This document shows, in pieces, positions 1-9,543 of a stretch of DNA of 64,000 nucleotides. Every line of letters starts with the position of its first letter. The stretch's first letter is position 1. Position numbers and translations under genes: made by a program. The notes beneath the pieces were generated by a model. That model was not told the DNA's origin and searched no databases. It saw only the letters and a list, made by a program, of their open reading frames with translations. Where the stretch lies: NCBI GenBank assembly GCA_963808545.1, contig CAWEGB010000015.1, positions 1-64,000 on the forward strand, in the 5' to 3' direction. Source of the DNA: JACVRW01 sp963808545 (GTDB lineage Bacteria; Actinomycetota; Thermoleophilia; Solirubrobacterales; Thermoleophilaceae).

Positions 1-186
1 CGCTCCGCGCTAGCCAGCGGCCTCCTTCTGAAGGATCCCCCAAGCAGTTCGCGGTATTCACGGTCGGCGTCGGCGAGGCGTATCGACACCAACCCGCTGG
101 TTGATCGAGGAGCTACCCAGCCGGCCCGGCCCTCCTTCCGCGATGCGCCACTGGCGTATTGTCTTCGGCTAGGCGACCATTGGAGC
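1..186. other. Left edge, no gene recognised
   Basis: No reading frame here gives a recognisable protein on either strand. The stretch precedes a sensor-kinase gene that starts with GTG at 187, so it may hold that gene's promoter, but I see no clear -35/-10 pair. It could also be the damaged end of a gene to the left. Confidence 0.4.
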
Positions 187-1592
187 GTGGTGAGCCGACT
201 TCGTCAGCGTTCGCCGTGGGTTGGCGCGATGGTATCTGTGGCTGCAGTAGCGGCAATCACCGGGCTGAACTACGCCTTGCGCGAGATCACTCCGGCGGTC
301 TCGACAGGGGTCGTCTACCTGCTCGCGGTCCTGCTGGTGTCGAGCTACTGGGGGTTATGGCTTGGCCTGTTCACGGCTTTGGCGAGCACGGCTGCGTTCA
401 ACTTCTTCCACTTGGCGCCGGAGGGCGCGTTCGACATCGCGACTCCCGAGCACTGGGTGGCGCTGGCTGTGTTCTTCGTCACCGCTGTGGTCACCAGCAC
501 ATTGACCACTGCGGTTCGGTCTCAGAGGAGGAGGCGGAGCGGCGCCGCCGGGAAGCCGCCCTCGCGGCGGATATGGCTCGTCTCGTTCTCGGAGGCTCCG
601 AAATCGACGTTTCGGTTCGTGCGGTGGGCGAGCGGATCGCCGCGGCCTTCGGACTCGCAGACGTGAAGGTCGAGTTGGGGTGGGTCGACAGCGGTGATCG
701 GAACCAGGCGATCCCGCTGATAGTCGAGGGCAATCGGGTCGGCACGGTGCTGGTTCCCCGCGACGCGGACGCCGCGTCGCGAGAGGCGGTACGGGAAGCG
801 GTGGTTCCGGGCTCGCGGCGCTTGTCGCCGAGGTTCGCCGCCGCGACGCGCTCGAGCAGCAGGTCATCGAAACGAAGGCGCTCAAGCGGAGTGAAGCTTT
901 GCAGAAGGCGCTCTTGCGTTCGATCTCGCATGATCTCCGCACCCCGCTGACGGCGATCACGACCGCGGTTGGCGGCATGAGCTCGCAGACTCTCTCCGAC
1001 GAAGCCCGGCTCGAGCTCACGTCAGTGGCGGCTTCGGAGACCGCGCGTCTCTCGCGCCTCGTCGAGAACCTTCTCGATCTGTCCAGGCTGAGGCCGGCAA
1101 CCTGCGGCCGCGGCGCGAGTGGTGCTCTATCGACGAGATCATGCGCGAGGCCATCCGCTCCGTTGCCGAGCCCTCCGGCGGCTTCGATGTCCTCCTTCCC
1201 GACCATCTCCGTCTCTGAGGGCCGATGCCGCCCAGCTCGAGCGCGCGTTAGGGAACGTGCTCGACAACGCGGCCCGTTTTGCGGGGCAGGCGCCGGTCAG
1301 TGTGCGGGGCCACTGGGGCGGCGCTTGGCTGGTCTTGCGCGTCAGCGATCAGGGGCCTGGGATCGGACGTGAGGAACTCGAGCGCGTCTTTGAGCCGTTT
1401 CATCGCTCTGACCAGCACGCATCCGGCGGGTCGGGGCTGGGACTGGCGATCGCTCGTGGCTTCGTGGAGGCGAACGAGGGACGGCTCCGCGCGGAGTCGC
1501 AACCGGGGCAGGGCAGCACCTTCGTGTTCCAGCTGCCCGTTCCGAGTGAGGCGCGCATGCACGCGCCGGTTGCCGGGGGGCCGGTTGAATGA
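187..1592 (+). pseudogene. KdpD-like sensor histidine kinase, frameshifted
   Basis: Membrane sensor kinase of a two-component system. The first frame (187 to about 525) encodes four hydrophobic helices of the DUF4118 type found in KdpD. A GAF-like stretch follows in another frame (about 525-805), then the phosphoacceptor box SHDLRTPLTAI (about 925-960), and a HATPase domain with N box NVLDNAA and G boxes DQGPGIG and GGSGLGLAIA (about 1210-1550). The reading frame changes near 525, 808, 1090 and 1213, each by one base, with no loss of motif. The N-terminal KdpD and USP domains of full-length KdpD are absent, so this is the short form. The stop overlaps the regulator start by 4 bp, showing an operon. 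Sequencing error is more likely than decay. No kdpFABC genes are present. Confidence 0.8.
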
Positions 1593-2272
1593 GCGCAGGT
1601 ACGCGCATCCTGGTCTGCGACGACGAGCCGCAGTTCCTCCGTGCACTGCGGGTCGTGCTGAACGACGCGGGCTTCGACGTTGTTACGGCGGCATCTGCTG
1701 ATGAGGCGCTCGACGCGGCCGTGGTCCGCCCTCCGCAGGCCGCGATCGTCGACCTTCTGTTGCCGGATCGGGATGGCGTCGAGGTCGCGCGGTCGCTTCG
1801 CGAGTGGAGCGACATGCCGATCGTGATGCTGTCGGCCGTGTGGGACGAGGGGGAGAAGGTTCGCGCCTTGAACGCGGGCGCCGACGACTACGTCACCAAG
1901 CCGTTCGGGCCGGACGAGCTCGTCGCGCGGCTACGCGCGGTGTTGCGTCGTGCAGGAGACCCCGCCGAAGAGCCCACCATCGTCGTCGGCGAGCTGGAGC
2001 TCGACGCGGTAGCGCACTCCGTGACCGTCGCCGGGAGGCCGGTTCATCTGACCCCTACCGAGTTCTCGCTGCTTCGGACCTTGGTGCGCAACCGCGGGCG
2101 ACTGATGACTCATTCGCTGCTGCTGCGCGAGGTGTGGGGGCCGGTGCACGAAGAGGACACGCCGCTGTTGCGGTCGCATGTGGCCAACCTGCGACGCAAA
2201 ATCGAGCCCGAGCCCTGCAACCCGCGCTACGTCACCACCATGCCAGGGATCGGATACCGCTTCGCCGGCTGA
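1589..2272 (+). CDS. KdpE-like OmpR-family response regulator
   Basis: DNA-binding partner of the preceding kinase. The receiver domain (about residues 5-120) has the acidic pair D11/D12, phosphoacceptor D55 in IVDLLLPD, and K104 in VTKPFG. The C-terminal winged helix of the OmpR/PhoB type spans about 130-225, with the typical ends HLTPTEFSLL and PGIGYRFAG. Length (227 aa) is normal for KdpE. The ATG overlaps the kinase stop (ATGA), so the two are translationally coupled. This is the only multi-domain gene in the first 10 kb that reads through without a frameshift. KdpE normally activates kdpFABC; here the target is unknown. Confidence 0.9.
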   Translation: MSAGTRILVCDDEPQFLRALRVVLNDAGFDVVTAASADEALDAAVVRPPQAAIVDLLLPDRDGVEVARSLREWSDMPIVMLSAVWDEGEKVRALNAGADDYVTKPFGPDELVARLRAVLRRAGDPAEEPTIVVGELELDAVAHSVTVAGRPVHLTPTEFSLLRTLVRNRGRLMTHSLLLREVWGPVHEEDTPLLRSHVANLRRKIEPEPCNPRYVTTMPGIGYRFAG

Positions 2273-2321
2273 TCGTCGGGGCTCTTGACGAAATCTTTAC
2301 GCGCAGCGGCCGAGTCTTGAT

Positions 2322-2760
2322 GTGCTCTTCACGGCGTTCGTGGAGGCTAGATGCGATGCCATCGCGGCGTCGCATCGGGTGGTGGCGCGTCAGCGTCGAC
2401 TTCGTCTGCGCGCGCCGTTCCTGCTTCGTGCGAGGGTGCTACGCAAGCGACACATGCTCGACGGCCTGCTCGCCGCCGGCGCCGACCCGTCATGGGGACC
2501 CGAGCTGACGCTGCGCGCGGCTCAAATCACCGACCTTCATTCGCGGCGGGCTCTGGCCGGCGGTTCGCCCGGGCTGTCTGCGAGGCCTACGCAGTCCCGC
2601 GTGGAGCTGCACGGCGTCGATTGATCGCCCGGCGGTCATGGGCGCGGCACCGGAGCTTCGCGCGCTTGCAGCCAGCCTCACGCTAGAAGCGCCGGCGGCC
2701 GCGCAAGGGGTCGGCCTGGCGTCCCAGCTGCTGCAGAACCCGCACTCCCCCCCTGTTTAG
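2322..2760 (+). pseudogene. Small lineage-type protein, frameshifted
   Basis: A short protein of a type I associate with Solirubrobacterales and whose function is unknown. The first frame contains MLDGLLAAGADP and ELTLRAAQITDLHSRRALA, the second RRFARAVCEAYAVPRGAA (from about 2560), the third AAPELRALAASL and AQGVGLASQLL (from about 2612) up to TAG at 2758. Two one-base frameshifts join the parts. The final segment resembles the end of the protein encoded at 4927, where the same order AAPELR...GVAL...LL occurs, so the two are probably paralogues. The start is uncertain; GTG 2322 is the longest choice and the ATG at 2454 is also possible. Confidence 0.5.
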
Positions 2761-2832
2761 GCCGGGAGACGAGCATGCGCTTCGTGTCGGGGCCGAGCTA
2801 TCCCGACGAGCGCTCGACTGAGAGGGAAGAGG

Positions 2833-4423
2833 ATGGCGACCAGCGAGAGCGGCGGTCCGGTCGATCGTGGCGGCGAGCTGACCCAAGACGAGCAGCGCCT
2901 TCACGAGCTCGGCTACAGGCAGGAGCTTTCGCGGGCCTGGTCGGGATTCACGAACTTCGCGATCTCGTTCACGATCATCTCGGTCCTGGCCGGGACGTTC
3001 ACCGCGTTCGCCTTCGCCTGGCAGAACGGCGGCCCAATCGCGGCTTCGATCGGGTGGCCGGTGCTGTGCGCATTCGTGCTCATGGTCGCCTTCTCGATGG
3101 CGGAGCTGACCTCGAAGTACCCGACCGCCGGCGGGCCCTACTGGTGGGCGCACGACCTCGGCGGCAAGGGCTGGAGCTGGATGACGGGCTGGTTCAACAT
3201 CGTCGGCCTGGTCGGCATCGTCGCCTCGGTTGGCTACGGCGCCGCGCTGTTCCTCGACGAGCTGCTCGGCCTCTACGGCCTCGAACATCCTCGGGCTCAA
3301 CTTCGGCGACGACGTGCACATCCTCGGCGAAACCTGGCTCCTGTTCTTCCTCATCATGGTCTTCTACACGGTGGTGAACATCTTCGCCGACCGTGGCCTG
3401 GCGCTGATGAACAACATCTCGGTCGGATGGCACATGCTCGGGGTGGCGGTAATCCTCGGCATGCTCGTCTTCGTGCCCGACGACCATCAGAGCGCCAGCT
3501 TCGTGTTCGGGGAGCGGATCAACAACTCCGGCCTCCACGACGGCTCGACCAGCAGCCTCGGCTTCTGGCTGCTCGTGCTCCCGATCGGCTTCCTGCTGAC
3601 AATGTACACGCAGACCGGCTACGACGCCTCGGCCCACACCGCCGAGGAGACCAAGGGCGCGGCGATCACGCGCCGCGCAGGGCGTCTGGCGCTCGGTCTT
3701 CTTCTCGGCGCTGATCGGCTGGTTCGTCCTGCTCGTTTCCTGTTCGCGGCCAGCGACGTCGATGCCGTGAACGAGGGGGCCGGCCGGTGTTCGCGATCTT
3801 CGACGAGCGCGCTGGACCCTGGGCGGCGAAGCTGTGTCCTGATAATCGCGACCATCGGCCACTCTTCTGCGGGCGGCCGGCTGACCAGCGCCTCGCGCAC
3901 CTGGTACGCGTTCTCGCGCGACCGCGGCATGCCGGGCTGGGCGATGTTCCGCCGCGTCAACCGCGACCGCGTGCCCTTCAACGCCGTGATCGCGGTCTCG
4001 TTCTTCTCGCTCGTGATCGCCATCCCGGCCCTGTTCGGCGAGAACGACTACCCGTTCGCGTTCTTCGCGATCACCGGAATCTGCACCGTCGGCTCTACCT
4101 CGCCTACATCATCCCGGTCTACCTGCGGCTTCAAAAAGGGGGACGCCTTTGAGCCCGGGCCATGGAACCTGGGCCGCCGCTACAGGCTGGTGAACATTCT
4201 CGCGATCATCTTCGTGGTGCTGGTGGTGTACAGCCTCAACCTGCCCTACACCCCCACCGGACTGCCGTGGCACGCCGACTTCGAGGTCAGCGTCGTGAAC
4301 TACACGCCGCTCGCGATCGTGTTCCCGCTCATCTTCGGTATCTGGTACCTGGTGTCGGCCAAGGACCGCTACCAGGGCCCAGTGCGTACGCTGGAAGAGG
4401 ACGAGGTCACCGCCGGCCTGTGA
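2833..4423 (+). pseudogene. APC-family amino acid permease, frameshifted
   Basis: Multi-helix transporter of the amino acid-polyamine-organocation superfamily, of the bacterial/fungal GabP/BAT1-like group. The hallmark SGFTNFAISFTIISVL near the N-terminus and GYDASAHTAEETKGA in the middle are characteristic. Start ATG 2833 is preceded by the purine-rich gagggaagag. The frame changes near 3285, again around 3665-3870 (several one-base events) and in a compensating pair near 4085-4140, where one frame yields LYLAYIIPVYLRLQKG. The C-terminal part from about 4140 reads cleanly to TGA 4421-4423. The restored protein would be about 525 aa, normal for the family. The substrate cannot be told from sequence alone. 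Confidence 0.8.
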
Positions 4424-4442
4424 CGATCGACGGGAGGCGCCG

Positions 4443-4634
4443 CTACCGCCTCACCTGGCTGGCGAATCCGCCTGCGCGGCCTCGGCCCCCTCGTCGATCG
4501 GAGTCCCCGCGGAGCGGCTTGAGGTCAACTCCGCACATCAAACACTCGAGCGCTCGCTCGGGCACGGGCTCGCCGCAGTGGGGACAGCGCTCCTCGACGT
4601 CGTCCTTGCTTCGCCTGCGTCCGAACAACCGCAT
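4443..4634 (-). CDS. Small zinc-ribbon protein
   Basis: A 63-residue protein with one zinc-ribbon: CPHCGEPVP followed by CLMCGVDL, that is two CxxC pairs about 14 residues apart. The N-terminus MRLFGRRR is basic and the C-terminus is Arg/Gly-rich. An upstream in-frame ATG (4736) would add 34 low-complexity residues, so I prefer the start at 4634. It lies opposite to the permease and about 20 bp past its stop, so the two are convergent. Role unknown; nucleic-acid or protein binding is a guess from the fold. Confidence 0.6.
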   Translation of the reverse strand: MRLFGRRRSKDDVEERCPHCGEPVPERALECLMCGVDLKPLRGDSDRRGGRGRAGGFASQVRR

Positions 4635-4740
4635 CGGTCCTCCCCGTGTGGGTGTCGTGGGAGCATCTGATGGTCGCTTTCCTGCGGCGGCGGGTCCATA
4701 CGTAGAGCCCCCATTAGCGGCCAGGGTTGCCCCCACGCTC

Positions 4741-4850
4741 GCGACGACCAGGGCAAGCGAAAAAGGCCGGCATCAGGCGCCGGCCTGCGCTCGACAACCC
4801 CGTCGGCCCGCAAGAAGCAGCCACCCGCGGGCGAGCCCTGCCCGCCCGGA
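4741..4850 (+). ncRNA. ffs: Candidate small SRP RNA (4.5S)
   Basis: The segment 4802-4823 matches the SRP RNA apical domain: GUC, GG, CCC, a GCAA tetraloop at 4810-4813, then AAGCAGCCA. Against the E. coli pattern, two single bases are missing (an A after GUC and a G after the tetraloop), as expected in this indel-rich region. Around it, GCTCG (4789-4793) pairs with CGAGC (4832-4836), CAGG (4749-4752) pairs with CCTG (4837-4840), and an 8-bp hairpin (4764-4771 with 4779-4786) sits in the 5' half, where Streptomyces 4.5S RNA also has a side hairpin. Ends are approximate. A covariance-model score would decide; the alternative is a minus-strand terminator using the same hairpin plus five T. Confidence 0.45.
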
Positions 4851-4926
4851 GCCGTTGAGGCTGTCCCCAACTAGGAGTACTCTTGCGCGTAGGTGTGCCG
4901 GGAAGTCTGGTCGGCATGGAACCTCC

Positions 4927-5700
4927 ATGCGCCCACACTTCCCTCGACCGCTTACCGCCCACGAGCGTCCCGCCGCGACCGAGTGGGATGGCAGTGAGCG
5001 TGCCCTCGCCACGGCGTTACTCGGCGCCAGGCATCCCCTTGTGAAGCTGCTGGGCCGATTCGAGACCGTGTTCGAGCAGCTGATGTGGGTCACGGCGGCC
5101 CAAGCTGCGGGCGTGGTGTTCTTGGCCGGCGGCACGGCGTTCGGCTTGTCCCTTGTGGTCGCAGCCGCAGTCGTTCAGGCCGGCCTGGCGTGTCGGGTCG
5201 CGGCACTCAGGATCTGCAGGCGGGGGATATGCCTCGAGCTGATTGTCGAAGGCCACGCGACGCTGGCGTTGCCCTGCATCGAGCGGTCCTGTCGGCGCCT
5301 CCTCGACCGCCGCACTGCTGAGCGGTTCGCGAGGTCAATCGACGACGTGCTGGCGAGCGCCGCTCGTTCCCCGAAGCTACCCGCGTCTTGCCCGCTGACC
5401 GACCCGCGCGTGATCCGCGAGGCCGCCCCCGAGCTTCGCCACGTGGCCGACCTTCTTCGCGCCGGACCCGCCGTTCGGGGCGTCGCCCTGGTCGAATGGC
5501 TGCTCACCTCGGCCGCCACGCCTCTGTACGGGAGCGAGGTCGAGCCGCTGCGGCAAGAGCTTTGGCGGGCGGTCTACTCTGGCCGAGAGCGACCAGTCAC
5601 GCGGTGCATGACTCGCCCGCGCCGGTGGCCGGACCGCGTTCGTAGGCAAGAGCGATGCCGCTGCTGTGGCGGGTATTCGCCATCAACGCCGCAGTGTTGA
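4927..5700 (+). CDS. Membrane protein of a lineage-type small family
   Basis: Unknown function. After a hydrophilic N-terminus, two adjoining hydrophobic stretches (about residues 55-75 and 78-98) suggest a membrane hairpin. The second half, from RRGICLELI through RRLLDRRTAERFARSIDDVL to AAPELRHVADLL and RGVALVEWLL, resembles the protein encoded at 2322-2760 and I take them as paralogues. The open frame runs to 5700 and overlaps the next kinase by 46 bp, but its last 40 residues are Arg/Cys-rich and unlike the rest. A one-base frameshift near 5580 would move the stop to 5611, which I think is nearer the truth. Start ATG 4927; an earlier in-frame start is possible. Confidence 0.5.
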   Translation: MRPHFPRPLTAHERPAATEWDGSERALATALLGARHPLVKLLGRFETVFEQLMWVTAAQAAGVVFLAGGTAFGLSLVVAAAVVQAGLACRVAALRICRRGICLELIVEGHATLALPCIERSCRRLLDRRTAERFARSIDDVLASAARSPKLPASCPLTDPRVIREAAPELRHVADLLRAGPAVRGVALVEWLLTSAATPLYGSEVEPLRQELWRAVYSGRERPVTRCMTRPRRWPDRVRRQERCRCCGGYSPSTPQC

Positions 5701-6552
5701 CAGCGGCCATGCTCGCGCTGGTCGTCTCCCCGCTCACGGTGAGCTTCCCGGTCGCGTTGACCGAGCTGGTGGTGCTCACGGCGGGGCTGGCCGCGCTACT
5801 GGTCGTGAACCTGGCGTTGCTGCGGCGCGTCTTCGCGCCGCTCGGTCGGCTCTCCCGATTCATGCGCGAGGTCGATCCGCTGCGGCCCGGGAGCCGGGTC
5901 CCGCTCGCGGACGGCGACCCAGAGATCGCCAAGCTGACGGGCGCCTTCAACGAGATGGTGGAGCGGCTCGAGAGCGAGCGCCGCGACAGCGCGCTGCGGG
6001 CACTCGCCGCGCAGGAGAGCGAGCGGCGCCGGATCGCGCTCGAGCTGCACGACGAGGTCGGGCAGGCCCTGACCGCGGCGATGCTGCGGCTTGACCGGTC
6101 GATGTGGACGCGGCAAGGAGGGACTGCGGACGGCGCTCGAGGAGGTGCGGGACATCGCCCGCCGGCTGCGCCCGAGGCGCTCGACGATCTCGGTCTGCGG
6201 AACGCCCTGCGCGCGCTGGTGCGCCTCGGTGGCCCGCGACGCGCGCATCGACATGACGCCCGAGATCGAAGCCGACCTGCCGCCGCTGTCGCCGGAGCAG
6301 GAACTGGTCGTCTACCGCGTCGCACAGGAGGCGCTCACGAACGCCGTCCGCCACGCCGACGCCGGCGCGCTGCGCTTCTCGTTCGCGCGGCGGGGGCGCG
6401 GTGCTGCTCGAGGTCGAGGACGACGGCCGCGGGTTCGACCACGCGCTCGTGCGGACACGTCGGGCATCCGGGGGATGCGCGAGCGGGCGCTGTTGGTGCG
6501 CGCCCGGCTCGAGGTCGACTCGTCGCCCGGGCGGGGCACTGCGGTACGCTGA
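5655..6552 (+). pseudogene. NarL-type sensor histidine kinase, frameshifted
   Basis: Membrane kinase with two N-terminal helices (about residues 5-55), a HAMP linker with VFAPLGRLSRFM, and a HisKA_3 dimerisation box ESERRRIALELHDEVGQALT containing the phosphoacceptor His. The ATPase domain follows in pieces: VYRVAQEALTNAVRHA (N box, about 6310-6355), LEVEDDGRGFDHA (about 6403-6440) and GIRGMRERALLV (about 6463-6500). The frame changes near 6110, 6165, 6225, 6397 and 6455, so at least five one-base indels in 450 bases with no loss of conserved blocks. Ends at TGA 6550, 11 bp before its response regulator. Sequence error seems more likely than natural decay. Confidence 0.8.
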
Positions 6553-6562
6553 GGACGCCGGT

Positions 6563-7211
6563 ATGAGCGTGCCGCTGAAGACCCGCATCCTGCTGGCCGA
6601 CGACCACCCATGGTGCGCCACGGCCTGCGCATGGTGCTGAACGCGGCAGCCCGACCTCGAGGTGGGCGCCGAGGCCGGCGACGGCGCCGAGGCGGTCGAG
6701 ATTGCGCTGCGCGAGGACGTTTCATCTCGCCGTGCTCGACGTGGCCATGCCGCGCATGACCGGCCTGCAGGCGGCGGCCGAGCTGTCCCGGCGCCGTCCG
6801 GAGCTGAAGCTGCTGATGCTGTCGATGCACGAGAGCGAGCAGTACCTGTTCGAGGCGCTCAAGGCCGGCGCCAGCGGCTATGTGCTGAAGACCGCCGCCG
6901 ATCGCGACCTGGTCGAGGCGGGCGGGCCGCGATGCGCGGCGAGCCTTTCCTATATCCGGCCGCGGTCACGGCGCTGATCCGCGACTACCTAGGCCCGAGA
7001 AGAAACCCCCGCCGACCCGCTGTCGCCGCGCGAGCTGCAGGTGCTGAAGCTGATCGCCGAGGCTATACGAGCGACCAGATCGCCGCAGGAGCTGTCGCTC
7101 AGCCGCCGCACCGTGGACCGCCACCGCGAGAACATCCTGGCCAAGCTCGGCATGCGCGACCGCGTCGAGCTGACCCGCTACGCGATCAGCCGCGGCCTGA
7201 TCGACCCCTGA
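6563..7211 (+). pseudogene. NarL/LuxR-family response regulator, frameshifted
   Basis: Partner of the preceding kinase. Joined over several one-base frameshifts the protein starts MSVPLKTRILLADDHPMV, has the phosphoacceptor block HLAVLDVAMPRMTGLQAA and the lysine block GASGYVLKTAADRDLVEAG of a receiver domain, and ends with a LuxR-type helix-turn-helix (LSPRELQVLKLIAEGYT, LSRRTVDRHRENILAKLG). Frameshifts occur at about 6611, 6647, 6718, 6920, 7003, 7063 and 7083. Reconstructed length is about 215 aa, normal for NarL. Stop TGA 7209. It probably controls the genes just downstream, but no binding site is visible. Confidence 0.78.
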
Positions 7212-7268
7212 CGCCGGGGCCGGGCACCCCGGCGTGTTTGGGGACGAGCCCCCATTGGCGCTAGCCCG

Positions 7269-7603
7269 GTGTCGCCGAGCATCGAGCCGGTGGCCCGCCT
7301 GATGCTGTTCGTCCGCCGCCCCTACGTTCTCTCCCAGAAGGAGGCGTCGCGCTGGATGCGCGAGCAGGCCACGCCGCTCGCCAGCAGCGAACGGCGTCGA
7401 GCGCGTCGAGCCTGATCCGCCTCCAGACCCCCGCGCTGGGCGGCGGCGCCGATTGCGAGTGGCTGATCGAGATGCACTGCCGCTGCGGCGAGGACGCCGC
7501 CCGCGCCGCGCGCGACGCCGCCTGCCGCGACCTCGTAGCCGACCTGCGGCTGCTCGGCATGCACCCAAGCTTGGTGGTCGCCGACGGCAGCGAGCCGGTC
7601 TAG
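7269..7603 (+). pseudogene. Small unknown protein, frameshifted
   Basis: About 110 residues after repair of one frameshift near 7385. The N-terminus, VARLMLFVRRPYVLSQKEA, is followed by WMREQATPL, then in a second frame by LIRLQTPALGGGADCEWLIE and CRDLVADLRLLGMHPSLVV. The pattern of a ferredoxin-like alpha/beta fold (LIRLQTP, CEWLIEMH) is suggestive only. I recognise similar small proteins in Solirubrobacterales but know no function. It lies between the NarL-type regulator and the carrier gene, 5 bp from the latter's ATG, so it belongs to the same unit. Confidence 0.5.
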
Positions 7604-7608
7604 CGCTG

Positions 7609-8868
7609 ATGGCGTTCGCCGTCGGCATCTTCGCGCTCGCGCTGGCGGCGATCGCCAGCGAGCGCGTCGACCGCACCAAGGTCGCGCTGGTCGGCGCCGG
7701 CCTGATGCTGGTCACCCAGACGATCGACCAGGAGCAGGCGATCGAGGCGATCGACTTCAACACGATCGGACTGCTGGCGGGGATGATGCTGATGGTCCGG
7801 CTGACCGAGACGACCGGCGTCTACACCTGGCTCGCGATCCGCGCCGGCCAGCTCTCGCGCGGCCGGCCGCTGGCCGTCGTGGTCGCGCTGGCGGTGACGA
7901 CGGCGGTGCTGTCGGCGTTCCTCGACAACCTCACGACCGTCCTGCTGATGGTGCCGATCACGTTCCTGCTCGCCGACGCGCTCGACATCGACCCGATCCC
8001 GCTGGTGATCATCGAGATCATCGCGTCGAACATCGGCGGCACCGCCACGCTGATCGGCGATCCGCCGAACATCATCATCGCCGGCGCCACCGGCCTGTCG
8101 TTCGGCGCGTTCATCGCCAACCTCGCGCCGATCGCCGCGCGTCGACGTTCGTGGTCGTGACCGGCGGTGCTGTACTCGCGTACCGGCCCCGGCTGCAGAT
8201 CGCGCCCGAGGCGCGCGAGCGCGTGATGGAGCTCGACGCGCGCCGCGTCGATCGAGGACCGCGACGAGCTGCTCCGCACCGTGCCGATCCTGGTCGCTGA
8301 CGATCGTCGTCTTCTTCTTCCACAAGGCGCTCGCACCTCGAGCCGGCTACGGTCGCGCTGGCCGGCGCGACCGTCGATGCTGCTCGTCACGCCGCCAGTC
8401 GCTGGAGGGGGCGCTGGCCGGGATCGAGTGGCCGACGCTGTTCTTCTTCATCGGCCTGTTCGTGATGGTCGGCGCGCTCGAGGAGACCGGCGCGATCGGC
8501 GAGGTGGCCGACGGGCATCGCGACCTCACCGGCGGCGACCGGACCGCCGAGATCCTCGGGATCACGTGGGTGTCGGCGCTCGGCTCCGGGGTCGTGGACA
8601 ACATCCCGTTCACCGCGGCGATGATCCCGGTGGTCGAGCAGCTCCAGGCGGCAACGGCGGCGACGACGCCTACTGGTGGGCGCTAGCGCTGGGCGCCTGC
8701 TTCGGCGGCAACGCCACCCTGATCGCCGCCGCCGCCAACGTCGCCGCCGCCGGCATGGCCGGCCGCGCCGGGCGGCCGATCGGCTTCGTCACGTTCCTCG
8801 GGCGGGCTGCCCGCCACCGCCGTCTCGCTGGTGCTCGCCACCGCCTACATCGGGTCCGGTACCTGTGA
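7609..8868 (+). pseudogene. ArsB/NhaD-type ion carrier, frameshifted
   Basis: Membrane carrier of the ion transporter superfamily (ArsB, NhaD, CitM). The first frame gives several helices with FNTIGLLAGMMLMV, the hallmark AFLDNLTTVLLMVPITF, and NIGGTATLIGDPPNIIIAG; the second half carries EWPTLFFFIGLFVMVGAL, GSGVVDNIPFTAAMIP and GGNATLIAAAANVAAAG. The repeated DN(L/I)xT/PF and GGxATLI signatures show the two inverted halves of the fold. Frameshifts occur near 8140, 8240, 8300, 8390, 8510, 8655 and 8805. Reconstructed length is about 420 aa. Substrate (Na+/H+, arsenite or an organic anion) cannot be settled; NhaA two genes downstream favours Na+/H+ exchange. The stop overlaps the next start (GTGA). 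Confidence 0.75.
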
Positions 8869-9329
8869 GCCCGAACAGCATCAGCAGTCCGCTCGTCCGC
8901 GCAGGCGCCGCTGCTGCGCGAGGATGACACCGTCGAGGAGGCCGTCCGGGCGATCCTCGACAGCGGCCTGCCGGCCCTGCCCGTGGTGGACGACCAGGAC
9001 GGCTGGCCGGCATCTTCGGCGAGCGCGAGTTCATGGCCGCCCTGTTCCCCGGCTATGTCGGCGAGCTCGCTTCGCGGGCTTCGTCCCCGCGGCCTCGACG
9101 AGGCGCTCGAGAAGCGCGCCGCCTGCCGCAACGAGCCCGTCGCCAAGCACATGAACACCGACCACGTCGACGTCGCCGAGGACGCCTCCGACATCGCAGG
9201 TGGCGGAGACCTTCCTCCACCACCGGGTCCTGGATCGTTCCGGTCGCGACGACGGACGGCCTCAAGGGCGTGATCACCCGGGGCGACTTCTTCACTCACC
9301 TTGCCAAGCGCTTCCTAGAGGCGCGGTGA
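8865..9329 (+). pseudogene. CBS-domain pair protein, frameshifted
   Basis: A small cytoplasmic protein with two CBS motifs. The first reads EDDTVEEAVRAILDSG, LPALPVVDDQDG and GIFGEREFMAALFPGYVG; the second VAKHMNTDHVDVAEDASDI, VAETFLHHRVLI and VPVATTDGLKGVITRGDFF. CBS pairs commonly bind adenosine nucleotides and regulate transporters or enzymes. Its GTG start overlaps the carrier's stop, so it is likely that carrier's regulatory partner (inference). At least three one-base frameshifts (near 8922, 9002, 9075-9230). Stop TGA 9327. Confidence 0.72.
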
Positions 9330-9543
9330 TCCGCGCGACCCGACGCGGCCACCCTCTCTCCTGGCGGCGGGAGCTGACAGCAGCGCGTCTGCCGGGAGGG
9401 TCGGTGCGACCTCAGAGCGGGCTGCGGTCGTGTCCAGTCGGAACGATCAGACGCCACAGCATCGCCTCGACGCGACGGGTCGGATCCGGAGCCATCGGAA
9501 ATAGGGTGCGGGCCGCAGTGAGCGACTCGCAGCATGGGAACCG

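Noticed and set aside
4758..4790. Minus-strand terminator with T run
   Set aside because: The hairpin plus five T looks right, but no minus-strand gene precedes it. The SRP RNA interpretation explains the hairpin and more of the surroundings.
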